DNA from: Lachnospiraceae bacterium
GTDB lineage: Bacteria; Bacillota; Clostridia; Lachnospirales; Lachnospiraceae
DNA: 64,000 nucleotides
Assembly (NCBI GenBank): GCA_016287675.1
Contig: JAEFAR010000003.1
Coordinates: forward strand, 46,501 to 110,500
Direction of reading: 5' to 3'
Position numbers and translations under genes: made by a program. Under the pieces are notes generated by a model, which worked only from the letters and a program-made list of their open reading frames with translations, searched no databases and was not told the origin of the DNA. This document shows positions 50,348 to 59,356 of this stretch, piece by piece; within the stretch, counting starts at the first letter, position 1, and every line of letters begins with the position of its first letter.

Positions 50348-51814
50348 TCAATCTACCCTGATCTCTTTAAGCTTTCCGGCAAGTTCGTTGATGTCGTTAA
50401 GTATCCGCGTCATGTTCTTCATGCATGCCGTTGCACGCTCTGCTGCGCCGACTCCTTCCTCGGAGCTTGCCGCGATCTCTTCAGAAGTTGCGGAAAGCTG
50501 TGAAATGTTGTCGTTGATGGTCTTTGTACTTCCTACGACGTGTCCCACCTGTTTTTCCAATGCAGAAATGTTTTCTGAGATTTTTTGAACTGCCGATCCG
50601 ATTTCCGCAAAGGCGGAATCTGTTTTTTCGATCATGGTGTTCTGGTACTCGATACCGTTAATAGTTTCTGTTACATTTTCTTCTGCCTTACCGGCTTCTT
50701 CTTCAAGAGATTCGATAACATCTCCGATGTCATTTGTTGCTTTTTGAGTCTGTTCGGAGAGCTGACGTATCTCTTCGGCAACGACGGCAAATCCCCTGCC
50801 TGCTTCACCTGCCCTGGCAGCTTCTATCGATGCATTAAGAGCAAGAAGATTTGTTTTTCCGGAAATCTTTGAAATCACAGCCAGAGTGTTACGTACTTCC
50901 GCAACCTTTTGAACAAGCAGCTTTGTACTGTCTATTGTCTTTGAGCTGGATTCTTTTACTACCTTAGCCTGCCCTGCCAGTTCTTCCACGATACCTGTGC
51001 CGCTCTTTACAGTGTTCTCCGAGGCCTGAAAAGTAGCATATGTTTCGTGGATCAGATCCTCCGCCCTGTTGGTGGCGCCGCTGATCTCCGAGCACATGAG
51101 AGCCTGCTTCTGTATGCTTTCTGCATTGGCTTCCATGCTGTTTGCTATGCCTGAAACGGAAGCCTGGTTCAGCTCCAGGGATTGATCGAGATCTTTTATG
51201 GCAACAGAGGATGATTCAAAACTCTTTTGGATCTCCGCGGCGATCCCTATGACTTTTGCAGCGGTTTCTTTGCTTGACCGGGCGCCATCCTCGATGATTG
51301 CCATGTTTTCGGACTGAGCCTTTTCAAGAAGGTAAACCCCGACAAGGGATACAGCGATGCAACTTGCGGTGGAAATTGCAAGGGCGATCAGATCGTCTGA
51401 AGGGAGTTTCCCCTGAGAGCTCATCCTGACGGCAATGATAAGAACCGCCATCCCCAATGTGGAATCGCAGATGATGGTTATCCGCTTGCTGAGATAGACT
51501 ATGGAGGCGATCATTATGGGAAAAGCATAGGCATATATTACCGGAACGATGGTCACCAGCGAGAAGACGAGGAATGCTGCGGATCCTCCGATCAGGAATG
51601 ACAATCCCGCCAAAAGGTGACTCCTGAATCTGATCCTGATGAAAATACCTGAAACCAGGACCAGAACATTTGTTATTATCGAAATTACCGGCATAACGAT
51701 ACTTGATTCATGTCTTCCTATTACGATAAGATCCGTAACGCTGAGAAGCAGCAGGATGAGAAAAATGATGGGGAGGACAAAAAGGGTTGCTCGCTTTGAT
51801 TGTAAGTCTGTCAT
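50348..51814 (-). CDS. Methyl-accepting chemotaxis protein
   Basis: 488 aa from the ATG at 51814 (GGAG then AAGG upstream). Six or so N-terminal membrane helices with almost no outside domain replace the usual periplasmic sensor; then the cytoplasmic coiled-coil signalling domain with the strictly conserved hairpin tip [40 protein letters not shown]. It would control the CheA kinase in response to a signal sensed within the membrane, such as energy state or a hydrophobic compound (inference). A leader of about 180 nt with several stem-loops precedes the gene. Confidence 0.92.
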   Translation of the reverse strand: MTDLQSKRATLFVLPIIFLILLLLSVTDLIVIGRHESSIVMPVISIITNVLVLVSGIFIRIRFRSHLLAGLSFLIGGSAAFLVFSLVTIVPVIYAYAFPIMIASIVYLSKRITIICDSTLGMAVLIIAVRMSSQGKLPSDDLIALAISTASCIAVSLVGVYLLEKAQSENMAIIEDGARSSKETAAKVIGIAAEIQKSFESSSVAIKDLDQSLELNQASVSGIANSMEANAESIQKQALMCSEISGATNRAEDLIHETYATFQASENTVKSGTGIVEELAGQAKVVKESSSKTIDSTKLLVQKVAEVRNTLAVISKISGKTNLLALNASIEAARAGEAGRGFAVVAEEIRQLSEQTQKATNDIGDVIESLEEEAGKAEENVTETINGIEYQNTMIEKTDSAFAEIGSAVQKISENISALEKQVGHVVGSTKTINDNISQLSATSEEIAASSEEGVGAAERATACMKNMTRILNDINELAGKLKEIRVD

Positions 51815-52040
51815 ATACCTTCTCCTTTTATACAATTAGAATGATCTGCAAAAAAAAGCAGTTTTTTAAACCCCTCATGGTTTGACCGTTGCGTTGATCA
51901 TCCACTCTTGAGTATCCGCATTTCATATGCCTGCCGGATTCTGCAAGGACCGATGTGAGACGCCTCCGGAGGTGTTGTAAACAATATCAAATTGTTTTTT
52001 TCAATTTTTTATAATATCACTTTTAAACAAAAAAACAAGT
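51815..52040 (-). promoter_or_regulatory. Long structured leader and possible promoter of chemoreceptor gene
   Basis: On the minus strand, TTGTTT with a 16-nt spacer and TATTAT lies near 52040-52010, giving a leader of roughly 180 nt. It can form CCTCC/GGAGG, AATCCG/CGGAT, ACTC/GAGT, AAACC/GGTTT and CTGC/GCAG stems. It did not match the c-di-GMP-I or -II patterns I know. The 463-nt gap (51815-52277) otherwise holds REP copy B, a 25-nt repeat and the promoter of the surface protein. Confidence 0.35.
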
Positions 52041-52055
52041 TAAGATGGTTAAGAA

Positions 52056-52122
52056 GAGTCGATGGGGACGGTTCATTTTGACTCGTCTTCGATGAGTCAA
52101 AATGAACCGTCCCCATCGACTC
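52056..52122. repeat. REP-like hairpin repeat, copy B
   Basis: 29-nt arms 52056-52084 and 52094-52122, perfectly inverted, 9-nt loop GTCTTCGAT. The arm begins GAGTCGATGGGGACGG. A degenerate tail CTATCGACTCA follows at 52124-52136. Unlike the other copies it lies between divergent genes. Confidence 0.95.
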
Positions 52123-52140
52123 ACCTATCGACTCATTTAT

Positions 52141-52165
52141 AAATGCCCCCGTCACCACGTGTTCA
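52141..52165 (+). repeat. Left copy of a 25-nt direct repeat flanking the surface protein gene
   Basis: AAATGCCCCC, GTC and CCACGTGTTCA in this order. The second copy is at 56806-56830, in the same orientation, with a one-base shift between the blocks. Confidence 0.7.
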
Positions 52166-52202
52166 TTAAAACAATCTAAATTGCCTATAAATTCAGAGTT
52201 AA

Positions 52203-52231
52203 TTGACCTTTATTCAGAATAATGGTAATAT
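52203..52231 (+). promoter_or_regulatory. Promoter of the surface protein gene
   Basis: TTGACC (52203-52208), 17-nt spacer, TAATAT (52226-52231), 46 nt before the start codon. It also shows that an upstream in-frame TTG codon inside it is not a start. Confidence 0.75.
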
Positions 52232-52277
52232 CACAAACAAATACACTGGCTTTCAACCATTGCATGTAGGAGGATTT

Positions 52278-55200
52278 ATGGATACTAAACTCAGACCTCG
52301 TCATCTTTTAAGGCGTATTCTCGCCACTTTCACGATCGTTTGCATTCTTGCGACCGTGACAAATCCCTTAGTTCCCGCTCAGATTGCAAAGGCGGAAGAA
52401 AACAGAATAATCCTTGAAAAAAGTCCAAACCAGAAATACCAAAACCCTTTAGACGTAATATATGCAGGTGTACTGAATGATTTCAATCTAAACAGCACCG
52501 AGTATATAAATGTGCATGATACTTTCGGCTGTGATTTTACATTGCCTGTATCTGCATTTACCCGCTCCGATCCGACAAGTTTTTTGGATTCAAGTTTTGA
52601 CATTTTTATGATTCCCGCATCGGAAAGTATTTCTTTCGAAAATATTATTCAGATCTACACGGATTCTGACATTAATAAGCACATACCTATTACCTGGAAT
52701 CAAATTTCACAATACTTTGACAAGGAAAAGAATGGTTTTAGAAGCAAAAGTGACAATCTGGCATTTGAGGAATTCAGGGGTCTTCCTGCCAGTGGCTATT
52801 ACCGTTTTATTGCATTTGTATATGAAAAAAATCCGTATTTTATGAGTAAAAACAACCCGCAGGAGCCTATTCCCACCATATTGGCGGTTTCGCGAAAAGC
52901 ATTTGCCTTTACAAATCCTGCAGACGGCGGAGATCCGGGTGAAGCTCCTTATGAAGACCCTTACGATGGAGCCTATAACACAGTTAATGTCTCCTGTTAC
53001 GCAGACGGAGAAAAATTGAATAACACGTTCGTTACAGTTTTTAGTTCCGATGGTCAAGTAAGCTTCGGAATGGCACCCTGTGCCGTGCCTGTGGGTATCG
53101 AAGTAGCACTGGATCTGTATCCGATAGGCGAAGACAGTTTTCTTACCGAGGAATACTATTTCCCACGCCTAAAAAAGGGTGACCCGATCATCACAACTGT
53201 TCCCGCGAACGGAGAGATTGTGATCGATCTCGAAAAAATAGGTATCGGTGCAGTAGTTTCCGGTCACGTAACGGATGAGACCGGAACACCTGTTGCAAAC
53301 GCATATGTTTCGGCAAGCCGACAGGATGCTTTCGGCTATACGACGGGGATTTATACCGATGATAACGGATTTTATAAACTTGAAGGTCTACATTCGACAG
53401 GATATATGATAAATGCATCGAAGGATAATTATGTCGCCACTTCCACGAACATCTCCGACTATGATATGTCAAGATCCGAGGTCAATGCAGATTTCGTATT
53501 GAAGAAAAAACAGCTTGCTTTTTCATTGAAATTCACGGGCAACATTAATGAAGACCTGTACAACATTCTTCTTCCGGAGCTTTTACAAAACAGCCTGTAC
53601 GTTAACGACAATGTTTCCGGTGATTTTACCTGGTCATCAATTGATACCGTTTCTTTCGTGCCTGATACCGAAAAGGATCAGAGAAATGAATATACTATAG
53701 TATTCAATACTGATTATGTTTTGGAAGACAGTGTCCGTGCTTCCTCCGGAGCAACTGTTGAAGTTCCTCTTGCCAATCTCGCGGGGATCAGAGGCTCTGC
53801 CACTTACAAACCCGGTCAATACGGTCATCCACGGGTTATTCTGTTTGACGAAAATGGACATCCGAAATACGATTTTCAAAGTGAAAGCGATACATATACA
53901 TTTATAGCAGTACTCCCCGAGGGAGAAAATACAAAGACTTACAATGCAATTTCCTATGGTGCCCCATATTATTCAACGTTTATGGATTTGAACTATGATA
54001 TGTTGATCGACACCTATGGTTCTCGGGTTTTAAAAAATTCGCTCACTTTGGAATCCGGCAAGGTTACTTATATGGGCACTTCAGAACTTGATGTTTTTGA
54101 CTTGAATGCCAGTTCAATAAGCATCCTCTCTTCGGCCGGTGTTTCGGGAACAGCACAAACTTCCGGAGACCTCTTGAAGGTCACAGGCCATATTGAGGAT
54201 GTAGAACCCTTTAAATTGAAAGCCCTTCGCATCTATGGCTACAACCAAGAGGATGGAGGAGGTGTACATGCAGCATATAAAACAAACAGTCTTGTTATTA
54301 ACGGTCATGTTGTCGATACTGCTTCGGAGGAGGATCTAAACTGGAAGGAGCTTGCAAAGGTCATTAGATTTAATGAGGATATTACAGGACCTTTTGACTT
54401 CTCCTGCTATCTGACTGTCCTTGATATAGCTGAAATGAAAGTCAGGGTGGCGGTGGATATTGAAGTTAACGGAGAAGTCCGTGAGGATATTACAGTCGGA
54501 GAATATGCAGCAAATGTTTTTCCCGTTACTCTTAAGACAATGCGCAGAACATGTACAGGAGAAATAAAATGTAGCGGACATGCGCCTAAAAATGCTCAGG
54601 TGAAAATCTGGGAAGGAGAAAGACTTCTAACCATTGTTGAGTCAGATTCTCAAGGAAAATATGAGGCTATGGTCCAGCTTCCCACAAATGGCAAAGACTA
54701 TTCCTTCCACAGCATACGTGCAACCTCGGAAGGTCATTCAACAGATGAAGTTATCGTCTATCACGACAAAGAAACAACAGCTGTTGAAAACATTGCTCTG
54801 GAAGGTGGGACCACCTTCGGAGTATGGACCACTAAAAGTGATTTTGGGTTTGAAGCCCTTGTTTCCAATCCTGAAATGATGTCAGATGATGGAGAATTCA
54901 ACGTTTTGTGCTCCAACGGCACAATGGTGGCAGTCCCGGTTGCATCCGAGGATATATTAAAGCCGTACGGAGAAATAAATAGATCATTATTAAAATCGAC
55001 AACGTATCCTTTCGGAGAAAAAAACCTGGTTCCCGTCAAGGTCTGGTTTGTCTATTCCTCTCTAAAACGTGGCGCTTCCGAAGAGGCTTACGTACGTTTT
55101 CAAAGTAAAGACAAATCTGTTTATGCCAGCAGTACTCAAGGAGCAATGGGTACGGTAGGGGAAATAATAAAAGCCCCTGCTGTCAGTGTAACATATGATA

Positions 55201-56687
55201 TCGTTAGCGGACTGGCTGCAGACCTTATTCGTACGTATTCAAAGTATCCAAAACTGGGTGATGCACTTGATATAATCGGTATAGGTGACATGGTTGAAGT
55301 ATACAATCAAGTCAGCGAAAAGATCGATGTGAGCAAAAAACAGGCTATGATAGAAGACGATCAAAAAATGCTATCCTTCATGAACCAAGTTGCTTCAAAC
55401 CTTCCGAAGGACGTTGATACCGGACGTTACAAAAATACTGCCGGAATAGCAAGAGAAGAAGGCTATCAAGCTACACAAATGATGGATGAATACAGAAGAC
55501 AGAGTTTTAACCTTGGCATAGCCAATACGATCGTGGGCAAAATTCCTCCGGAGTTTCCGGAACTCAAAGCAATAGGCGTCGCATTACAGGGAATCATTTC
55601 ACCTGCCATGGACGAGATCAAAGCACACAACGATCAGGCATGGAGCTTCTATAATGAAAGCATGACCGATGCCCGCCGCAGATTCCAGCTCATGACAGGG
55701 CTTTCGATACCCGAGCTGGCCAAACTGCAGGAACAATACAAAGCGGGTGAGCTAACTGATTATGATCTGCGAAGGATCCTTGAAGAGCGCTTGAACAACA
55801 AGGATAAAGATGCCGAATCCGATGACTCTGAAGATATTAAAATGGCAATTGACCCTTCAGGTTTCGTTTATGAAGCAGTAGCAAGCAATCGTATAGAGAA
55901 TGCTGTAGTCACACTTTACAGCGAAGGCATGGATTACTGGGAGGCAGAAGCATACGACCAGATCAATCCTCTGTTTTCCGATGCTGAGGGAAAATATGCC
56001 TGGGATGTTCCCGAGGGTAACTGGTTTGTAAAGGTGTTCAAGCAAGGATATGAAGAAGGCTCATCTGCGAACGATCCTGCGGCTGTAGTCACCATTGCGG
56101 GTGTGAATTACCTGCCTGTTCTTCCTCCGCAGCTTGATGTCAACATTCCGCTTTTGTCCCTTTCAAAACCTATTGCGACCATCGAAAAGATTGGGAATGA
56201 CCTTTGTCTCGTATTCAGTAAATATGTAAGTGTGAATACGATTACTACGGAAAATGTCAAGCTTTCGGGTTTCTCAGCGTCCGAGTACACATTAACGGCA
56301 CTCGACGCGGAAATCAGCCCCGCACATACTCCCATATGCGGCGGTAAAAATTTGGGAAGAACGTTTAAGATAGAGTTCAAGAACGGAAATGTACCCGATG
56401 CGCTTACGGCTGAGATCACCGCAGCGGTAATGGGTTATAACAACATTTCCGCATCTGGAAAAGCATCCTACGCAAAAAACAACGGAAACACCGAAAGCGG
56501 ACAGCCCGATCCCAACAACTCAACCGACCCCGGCGATACAATCCGGGTTAATGAACAACCGATCGCACCGGAAGAAGAGAAAAAGAGCAATACCGGCCTC
56601 ATTGTCGGGATCGTCATCGGTGTCACAGTGATCCTCGGCGGCGCAGCCGCATTCGTAATACTGAAAAAGCGTAAAGAAAACGAATAA
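52278..56687 (+). CDS. 1,469-aa membrane-anchored surface protein with carboxypeptidase-regulatory-like domains
   Basis: Start at 52278 with a perfect AGGAGG. Signal peptide to about AKA39. Domains in order: an unknown N-terminal region (40-315); a carboxypeptidase-regulatory-like beta-domain at about 325-375 (VSGHVTDETGTPVANAYVSAS...TDDNGFYKLEGL); a large beta-rich part; a second such domain at about 757-804 (NAQVKIWEGERLL...SDSQGKYEAMV); an alpha-helical stretch at about 970-1190; a third Cna-B/regulatory-like domain at about 1196-1261 (AVVTLYS...DAEGKYAWDVPEGNWFVKVFKQGYEEG); a Big5-like C-terminal domain; and a membrane anchor (GLIVGIVIGVTVILGGAAAFVIL then KKRKENE). No LPXTG motif. It has no recognised catalytic site; adhesion or a surface scaffold is plausible. 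The gene is flanked by the two hairpin repeats B and C. Confidence 0.85.
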   Translation: MDTKLRPRHLLRRILATFTIVCILATVTNPLVPAQIAKAEENRIILEKSPNQKYQNPLDVIYAGVLNDFNLNSTEYINVHDTFGCDFTLPVSAFTRSDPTSFLDSSFDIFMIPASESISFENIIQIYTDSDINKHIPITWNQISQYFDKEKNGFRSKSDNLAFEEFRGLPASGYYRFIAFVYEKNPYFMSKNNPQEPIPTILAVSRKAFAFTNPADGGDPGEAPYEDPYDGAYNTVNVSCYADGEKLNNTFVTVFSSDGQVSFGMAPCAVPVGIEVALDLYPIGEDSFLTEEYYFPRLKKGDPIITTVPANGEIVIDLEKIGIGAVVSGHVTDETGTPVANAYVSASRQDAFGYTTGIYTDDNGFYKLEGLHSTGYMINASKDNYVATSTNISDYDMSRSEVNADFVLKKKQLAFSLKFTGNINEDLYNILLPELLQNSLYVNDNVSGDFTWSSIDTVSFVPDTEKDQRNEYTIVFNTDYVLEDSVRASSGATVEVPLANLAGIRGSATYKPGQYGHPRVILFDENGHPKYDFQSESDTYTFIAVLPEGENTKTYNAISYGAPYYSTFMDLNYDMLIDTYGSRVLKNSLTLESGKVTYMGTSELDVFDLNASSISILSSAGVSGTAQTSGDLLKVTGHIEDVEPFKLKALRIYGYNQEDGGGVHAAYKTNSLVINGHVVDTASEEDLNWKELAKVIRFNEDITGPFDFSCYLTVLDIAEMKVRVAVDIEVNGEVREDITVGEYAANVFPVTLKTMRRTCTGEIKCSGHAPKNAQVKIWEGERLLTIVESDSQGKYEAMVQLPTNGKDYSFHSIRATSEGHSTDEVIVYHDKETTAVENIALEGGTTFGVWTTKSDFGFEALVSNPEMMSDDGEFNVLCSNGTMVAVPVASEDILKPYGEINRSLLKSTTYPFGEKNLVPVKVWFVYSSLKRGASEEAYVRFQSKDKSVYASSTQGAMGTVGEIIKAPAVSVTYDIVSGLAADLIRTYSKYPKLGDALDIIGIGDMVEVYNQVSEKIDVSKKQAMIEDDQKMLSFMNQVASNLPKDVDTGRYKNTAGIAREEGYQATQMMDEYRRQSFNLGIANTIVGKIPPEFPELKAIGVALQGIISPAMDEIKAHNDQAWSFYNESMTDARRRFQLMTGLSIPELAKLQEQYKAGELTDYDLRRILEERLNNKDKDAESDDSEDIKMAIDPSGFVYEAVASNRIENAVVTLYSEGMDYWEAEAYDQINPLFSDAEGKYAWDVPEGNWFVKVFKQGYEEGSSANDPAAVVTIAGVNYLPVLPPQLDVNIPLLSLSKPIATIEKIGNDLCLVFSKYVSVNTITTENVKLSGFSASEYTLTALDAEISPAHTPICGGKNLGRTFKIEFKNGNVPDALTAEITAAVMGYNNISASGKASYAKNNGNTESGQPDPNNSTDPGDTIRVNEQPIAPEEEKKSNTGLIVGIVIGVTVILGGAAAFVILKKRKENE

Positions 56688-56719
56688 GCCGGAAATGCAA
56701 CATGCTTTTTATGCAAATT

Positions 56720-56753
56720 AACAGCGTAGCAGTCAATTGACCGCTACGCTGTT
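56720..56753 (+). terminator. Terminator of the surface protein gene
   Basis: AACAGCGTAGC (56720-56730) pairs perfectly with GCTACGCTGTT (56743-56753); the loop itself contains the palindrome GTCAATTGAC. The T-rich tail is short. Confidence 0.75.
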
Positions 56754-56805
56754 TATATTGTTACCCCCGCTACATAGGGTCTTGTCTCTATCTCTCCACA
56801 GAATA

Positions 56806-56830
56806 AAATGCCCCCCGTCCCACGTGTTCA
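56806..56830 (+). repeat. Right copy of the 25-nt direct repeat
   Basis: AAATGCCCCCC, GTC and CCACGTGTTCA; see 52141-52165. It lies 29 nt left of REP copy C. Confidence 0.7.
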
Positions 56831-56859
56831 CAGTCGTTGAATTCCGCAAAGCAGGCCAG

Positions 56860-56926
56860 GAGTCGATGGGGACGGTTCATTTTGACTCGTCTTCGATGAG
56901 TCAAAATGAACCGTCCCTATTGACTC
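56860..56926. repeat. REP-like hairpin repeat, copy C (hybrid arms)
   Basis: Arms 56860-56888 and 56898-56926 with 9-nt loop GTCTTCGAT. The left arm has the GATGGGG form (like copy B), the right arm the complement of the AATAGGG form (like copy A); the two differences leave G-T pairs. It lies 4 nt behind the Nudix stop. Confidence 0.95.
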
Positions 56927-56930
56927 ACCC

Positions 56931-57329
56931 TCACAGCTTTTCACGTATCTTATCAATTATCGTAATATCCGCAGGCAGCCATTCCACCGAATCGAGCGTT
57001 TCTTTTGAAAGCCACTTTGCTGCTTCATGTTCCTTTAATACCAGATTGCCGGACTTTACTGTACACCAATAACATCTCATGGAAAGATGAAATGTCGGAT
57101 AATCATACTCGATAGTATCCAGAAACTCACCGACCTCTACCTCTGTATCAAGTTCTTCGCGGATTTCACGTGCAAGAGCCTGTTCCGGCGCTTCTCCTGC
57201 TTCAACCTTCCCTCCGGGGAATTCCCAGCCATCCTTATATTCACCATACCCGCGCTGCGTTGCAAATACTTTAGTAGGTCTTGTCAGTGAGTCACAAATT
57301 ACAGCTGCAACAACATTTACTATTTTCAT
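56931..57329 (-). CDS. Nudix hydrolase (MutT/CTP-pyrophosphohydrolase type)
   Basis: 132 aa from the ATG at 57329 (an upstream GTG at 57338 is an alternative). The Nudix box is GGKVEAGEAPEQALAREIREELDTEVEV, preceded by KDGWEFPGGK. The Gly after the REEL core is Asp here, as in several small MutT-like proteins. Such proteins clean the nucleotide pool of oxidised or unwanted nucleoside triphosphates. REP copies C and D flank it on both sides. Confidence 0.93.
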   Translation of the reverse strand: MKIVNVVAAVICDSLTRPTKVFATQRGYGEYKDGWEFPGGKVEAGEAPEQALAREIREELDTEVEVGEFLDTIEYDYPTFHLSMRCYWCTVKSGNLVLKEHEAAKWLSKETLDSVEWLPADITIIDKIREKL

Positions 57330-57369
57330 ACCAATCACCCAACAACCAGTTTATTTGTCTTCTTCATAA

Positions 57370-57436
57370 GAGTCAATAGGGACGTTTCATTTTGACTCAT
57401 CGATGATGAGTCAAAATGAAACGTCCCTATTGACTC
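57370..57436. repeat. REP-like hairpin repeat, copy D
   Basis: Perfect 29-nt arms 57370-57398 and 57408-57436, loop ATCGATGAT. The arm carries GACGTTTC instead of GACGGTTC, with the matching change in the other arm. It lies 2 nt behind the stop of the antitoxin-like gene and just upstream of the Nudix gene. Confidence 0.95.
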
Positions 57437-57438
57437 AC

Positions 57439-57957
57439 TCATTCATAAAATTCCCTCACAATCTTCTCCACCGCAACAGCGTCGATTGCTATAGTATACT
57501 GTTCTTCCCCGCCGTCCCGATCGATTTTAAAAACGTTGATCAAATCCTCCAGAACTTCCATTTCAAGGTATTCTCCGTTTTTATTATCCCATTCGAGTTG
57601 AACTGCATCGCAGGCAGTAGGAAATATCTCGGGCTGATATGCGAGGTTCATCAACAGTTTTCGAACATTTTTCACAACTCCTCGCGGTATCGGGGCTGCT
57701 CCGTCATTATTCCAATTGTCGGGGAGTTTCTCTATTTCAGATAATCTTTTAAGGTTTATGATCTTATCCTTCCCGTACAAATAGGAGGTATACGCAGTGA
57801 CTCTTTTTTCCATCATCAACTTTTCGTACGTTTTTTCTCCTACCAGATAGACAAAGCTATTTCCCGGTCGTGAGATTTGAATAGTTTCTCCTTCGGAAAC
57901 CTGAGTGCACCATGCTCTGAAGTTGTCTCTTACTTCCATGCTCTTAGCTTGTATCAT
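57439..57957 (-). CDS. Phd/YefM-like orphan antitoxin-type protein with C-terminal extension
   Basis: 172 aa behind GGAGGG. The N-terminal 50 residues (VRDNFRAWCTQVSEGETIQISRPGNSFVYLVGEKTYEKLM) resemble Phd/YefM DNA-binding antitoxins. The C-terminal part contains LPDNWNNDGAAPIPRGVVKNVRKLL, a WDxDGA-x-PI motif also seen in small phage or toxin-antitoxin-related proteins, and AVQLEWDNKNGEYLEMEV. No toxin gene is adjacent. A consensus promoter with an adjoining palindrome suggests autoregulation. Role unknown. Confidence 0.8.
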   Translation of the reverse strand: MIQAKSMEVRDNFRAWCTQVSEGETIQISRPGNSFVYLVGEKTYEKLMMEKRVTAYTSYLYGKDKIINLKRLSEIEKLPDNWNNDGAAPIPRGVVKNVRKLLMNLAYQPEIFPTACDAVQLEWDNKNGEYLEMEVLEDLINVFKIDRDGGEEQYTIAIDAVAVEKIVREFYE

Positions 57958-57965
57958 TTCTGCCC

Positions 57966-57988
57966 TCCGTACGTAATTTTCGTACGGA
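57966..57988. promoter_or_regulatory. Palindromic operator of the orphan antitoxin gene
   Basis: TCCGTACG and CGTACGGA are perfectly inverted with a 7-nt spacer, located between the -10 box and the ribosome binding site. Confidence 0.75.
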
Positions 57989-57989
57989 A

Positions 57990-58018
57990 ATTTTACTTTA
58001 TTTTCCGGATACTGTCAA
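57990..58018 (-). promoter_or_regulatory. Promoter of the orphan antitoxin gene
   Basis: On the minus strand TTGACA (58018-58013), 17-nt spacer, TAAAAT (57995-57990). Confidence 0.85.
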
Positions 58019-58029
58019 GACGCATTTTA

Positions 58030-58051
58030 AAAAAACCGGGTTTCTCCGGCT
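58030..58051 (-). terminator. Short terminator of the XRE gene
   Basis: CCGG (58036-58039) and CCGG (58046-58049) pair, extended by G-T and A-T; a T-run follows on the minus strand. Confidence 0.55.
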
Positions 58052-58069
58052 CTTTCATTTCCTTTTTTC

Positions 58070-59149
58070 TTATTTGTATTTTTCAATAACCCCTCTGTAC
58101 TCCTCATTCTCCAGCATTTTCAAATTGTTGGGATTCTTCCATGCAAGGGTGCTATTGACGACATAGGATGTAAGATCATGGGTGTTAAACCTCTTTACGC
58201 AGACATCGTACAAAGCTTCATCTTTTTTTGCCATATCATCTATTTTAGCCACTGTAGAAAGGTATTTGTCAACGATCCTGATAATATCTTCATCCTTTCC
58301 GCCGCGATACCTGCGCGCGATAAGGTCGTTATGCAACCTTCCGAATATCTTATTGGCCTGAAGGACAAGATAACTCTCAGAAAGTTCGCAGCCACGGCTG
58401 TAAAGGGCATCTGCGCACTTCTCCACATCACTCACCATTTTCTCATAAGCTATACCTTCATCAAAGAATAGCGATTTTACATATTTGTCTGCGGCAAACG
58501 AAACAAGTTCATACATATTCCGCTTCGCCCAATAGAGGAACTCAGGTCTGTCTTTTTTGAACAATTGCTCGTTCATCTGGCCCGTAGAAAAATACCAATC
58601 CCCGAATTTCTCACTATGGATCCTCAGTGCTTCATCAGTCTTCCCTTCCGCATGGAGCAATATAGCTTTCATTTTCCACGCTCCCAGACAAAGCTGAATG
58701 TCGTTACAACCTTCGAGTATCCTGTCGCATATGGGTGCTATCTCATCCTTACGAGCCAGTGCAATGTCAAGATCCGGTTCCGCATCCTCCACGCCAAGAC
58801 TCCACATGTAGCAATACATCACCCGATAATCGTTAGGATAATCCTTATATATGCTTTTGATCAGTTCTTTTGCTTTTTCCCAGTCCTTCCGTCTGCACTC
58901 GGAAAACTCATCAAGAAGCCTTTCGATCTCCTCATTCACCTTTTCTTTGTCATATCCCATAAGTTCATCGAGGGATACTCCAAAATAGAATGCAAGGGGC
59001 TGCAATACCGTTATTTCGGGATATGTTTCGCTCCTCTCCCATTTACTTACTGCTGCGCAGCTGACGTTCATAGCTTCAGCAAGCTGTTCCTGAGTTATGT
59101 GCTTTTCCGTACGCAAGCGTTTAATGTTGTTGCCTATTGTGATCCTCAT
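58070..59149 (-). CDS. XRE-family regulator with helical repeat C-terminal domain
   Basis: 359 aa, GGAGG before the ATG. N-terminal helix-turn-helix (IGNNIKRLRTEKHITQEQLAEAMNVSCAAVSKWERSETYPEITVLQPLAFYFGVSLDELMGYD) is the standard XRE domain. The rest is alpha-helical with TPR-like pairs (WEKAKELIKSIYKDYPNDYRVMYCYMW, CLGAWKMKAILLHAEGKTDEALRIHSEKFG), a common layout in Firmicutes that may sense a peptide or partner protein. No quorum peptide gene was found nearby. The short palindrome AACCGTCGGTT at 59255-59265 lies about 110 nt upstream. Confidence 0.9.
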   Translation of the reverse strand: MRITIGNNIKRLRTEKHITQEQLAEAMNVSCAAVSKWERSETYPEITVLQPLAFYFGVSLDELMGYDKEKVNEEIERLLDEFSECRRKDWEKAKELIKSIYKDYPNDYRVMYCYMWSLGVEDAEPDLDIALARKDEIAPICDRILEGCNDIQLCLGAWKMKAILLHAEGKTDEALRIHSEKFGDWYFSTGQMNEQLFKKDRPEFLYWAKRNMYELVSFAADKYVKSLFFDEGIAYEKMVSDVEKCADALYSRGCELSESYLVLQANKIFGRLHNDLIARRYRGGKDEDIIRIVDKYLSTVAKIDDMAKKDEALYDVCVKRFNTHDLTSYVVNSTLAWKNPNNLKMLENEEYRGVIEKYK

Positions 59150-59356
59150 AATGATACCTCCATAAAATAAACCGGCGGGTCCTTTTGCCCTTTCCTGTCC
59201 CTATTATGCCATATTTCAATGTTTTGAACAGACATTGTCAGGAAAGAGAAAATTAACCGTCGGTTGATTTTTTATAGTTGTATTATTAGTTTTGTTTTAC
59301 TCCAGCTTGAATTTGCCCACTTCAGCCCGCAGATCTCTTGAAATCTCGCTGCCGGT

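Noticed and set aside
51979..51997. Terminator-like AAACAAT/ATTGTTT hairpin with T-run
   Set aside because: It is oriented for the plus strand, where no gene ends; probably chance in AT-rich DNA.
51815..52000. Cyclic di-GMP riboswitch before the chemoreceptor
   Set aside because: A CAAACC motif is present, but the following GGGACGCAAAGCC-type hairpin and tetraloop receptor of class I and the class II pattern are missing.
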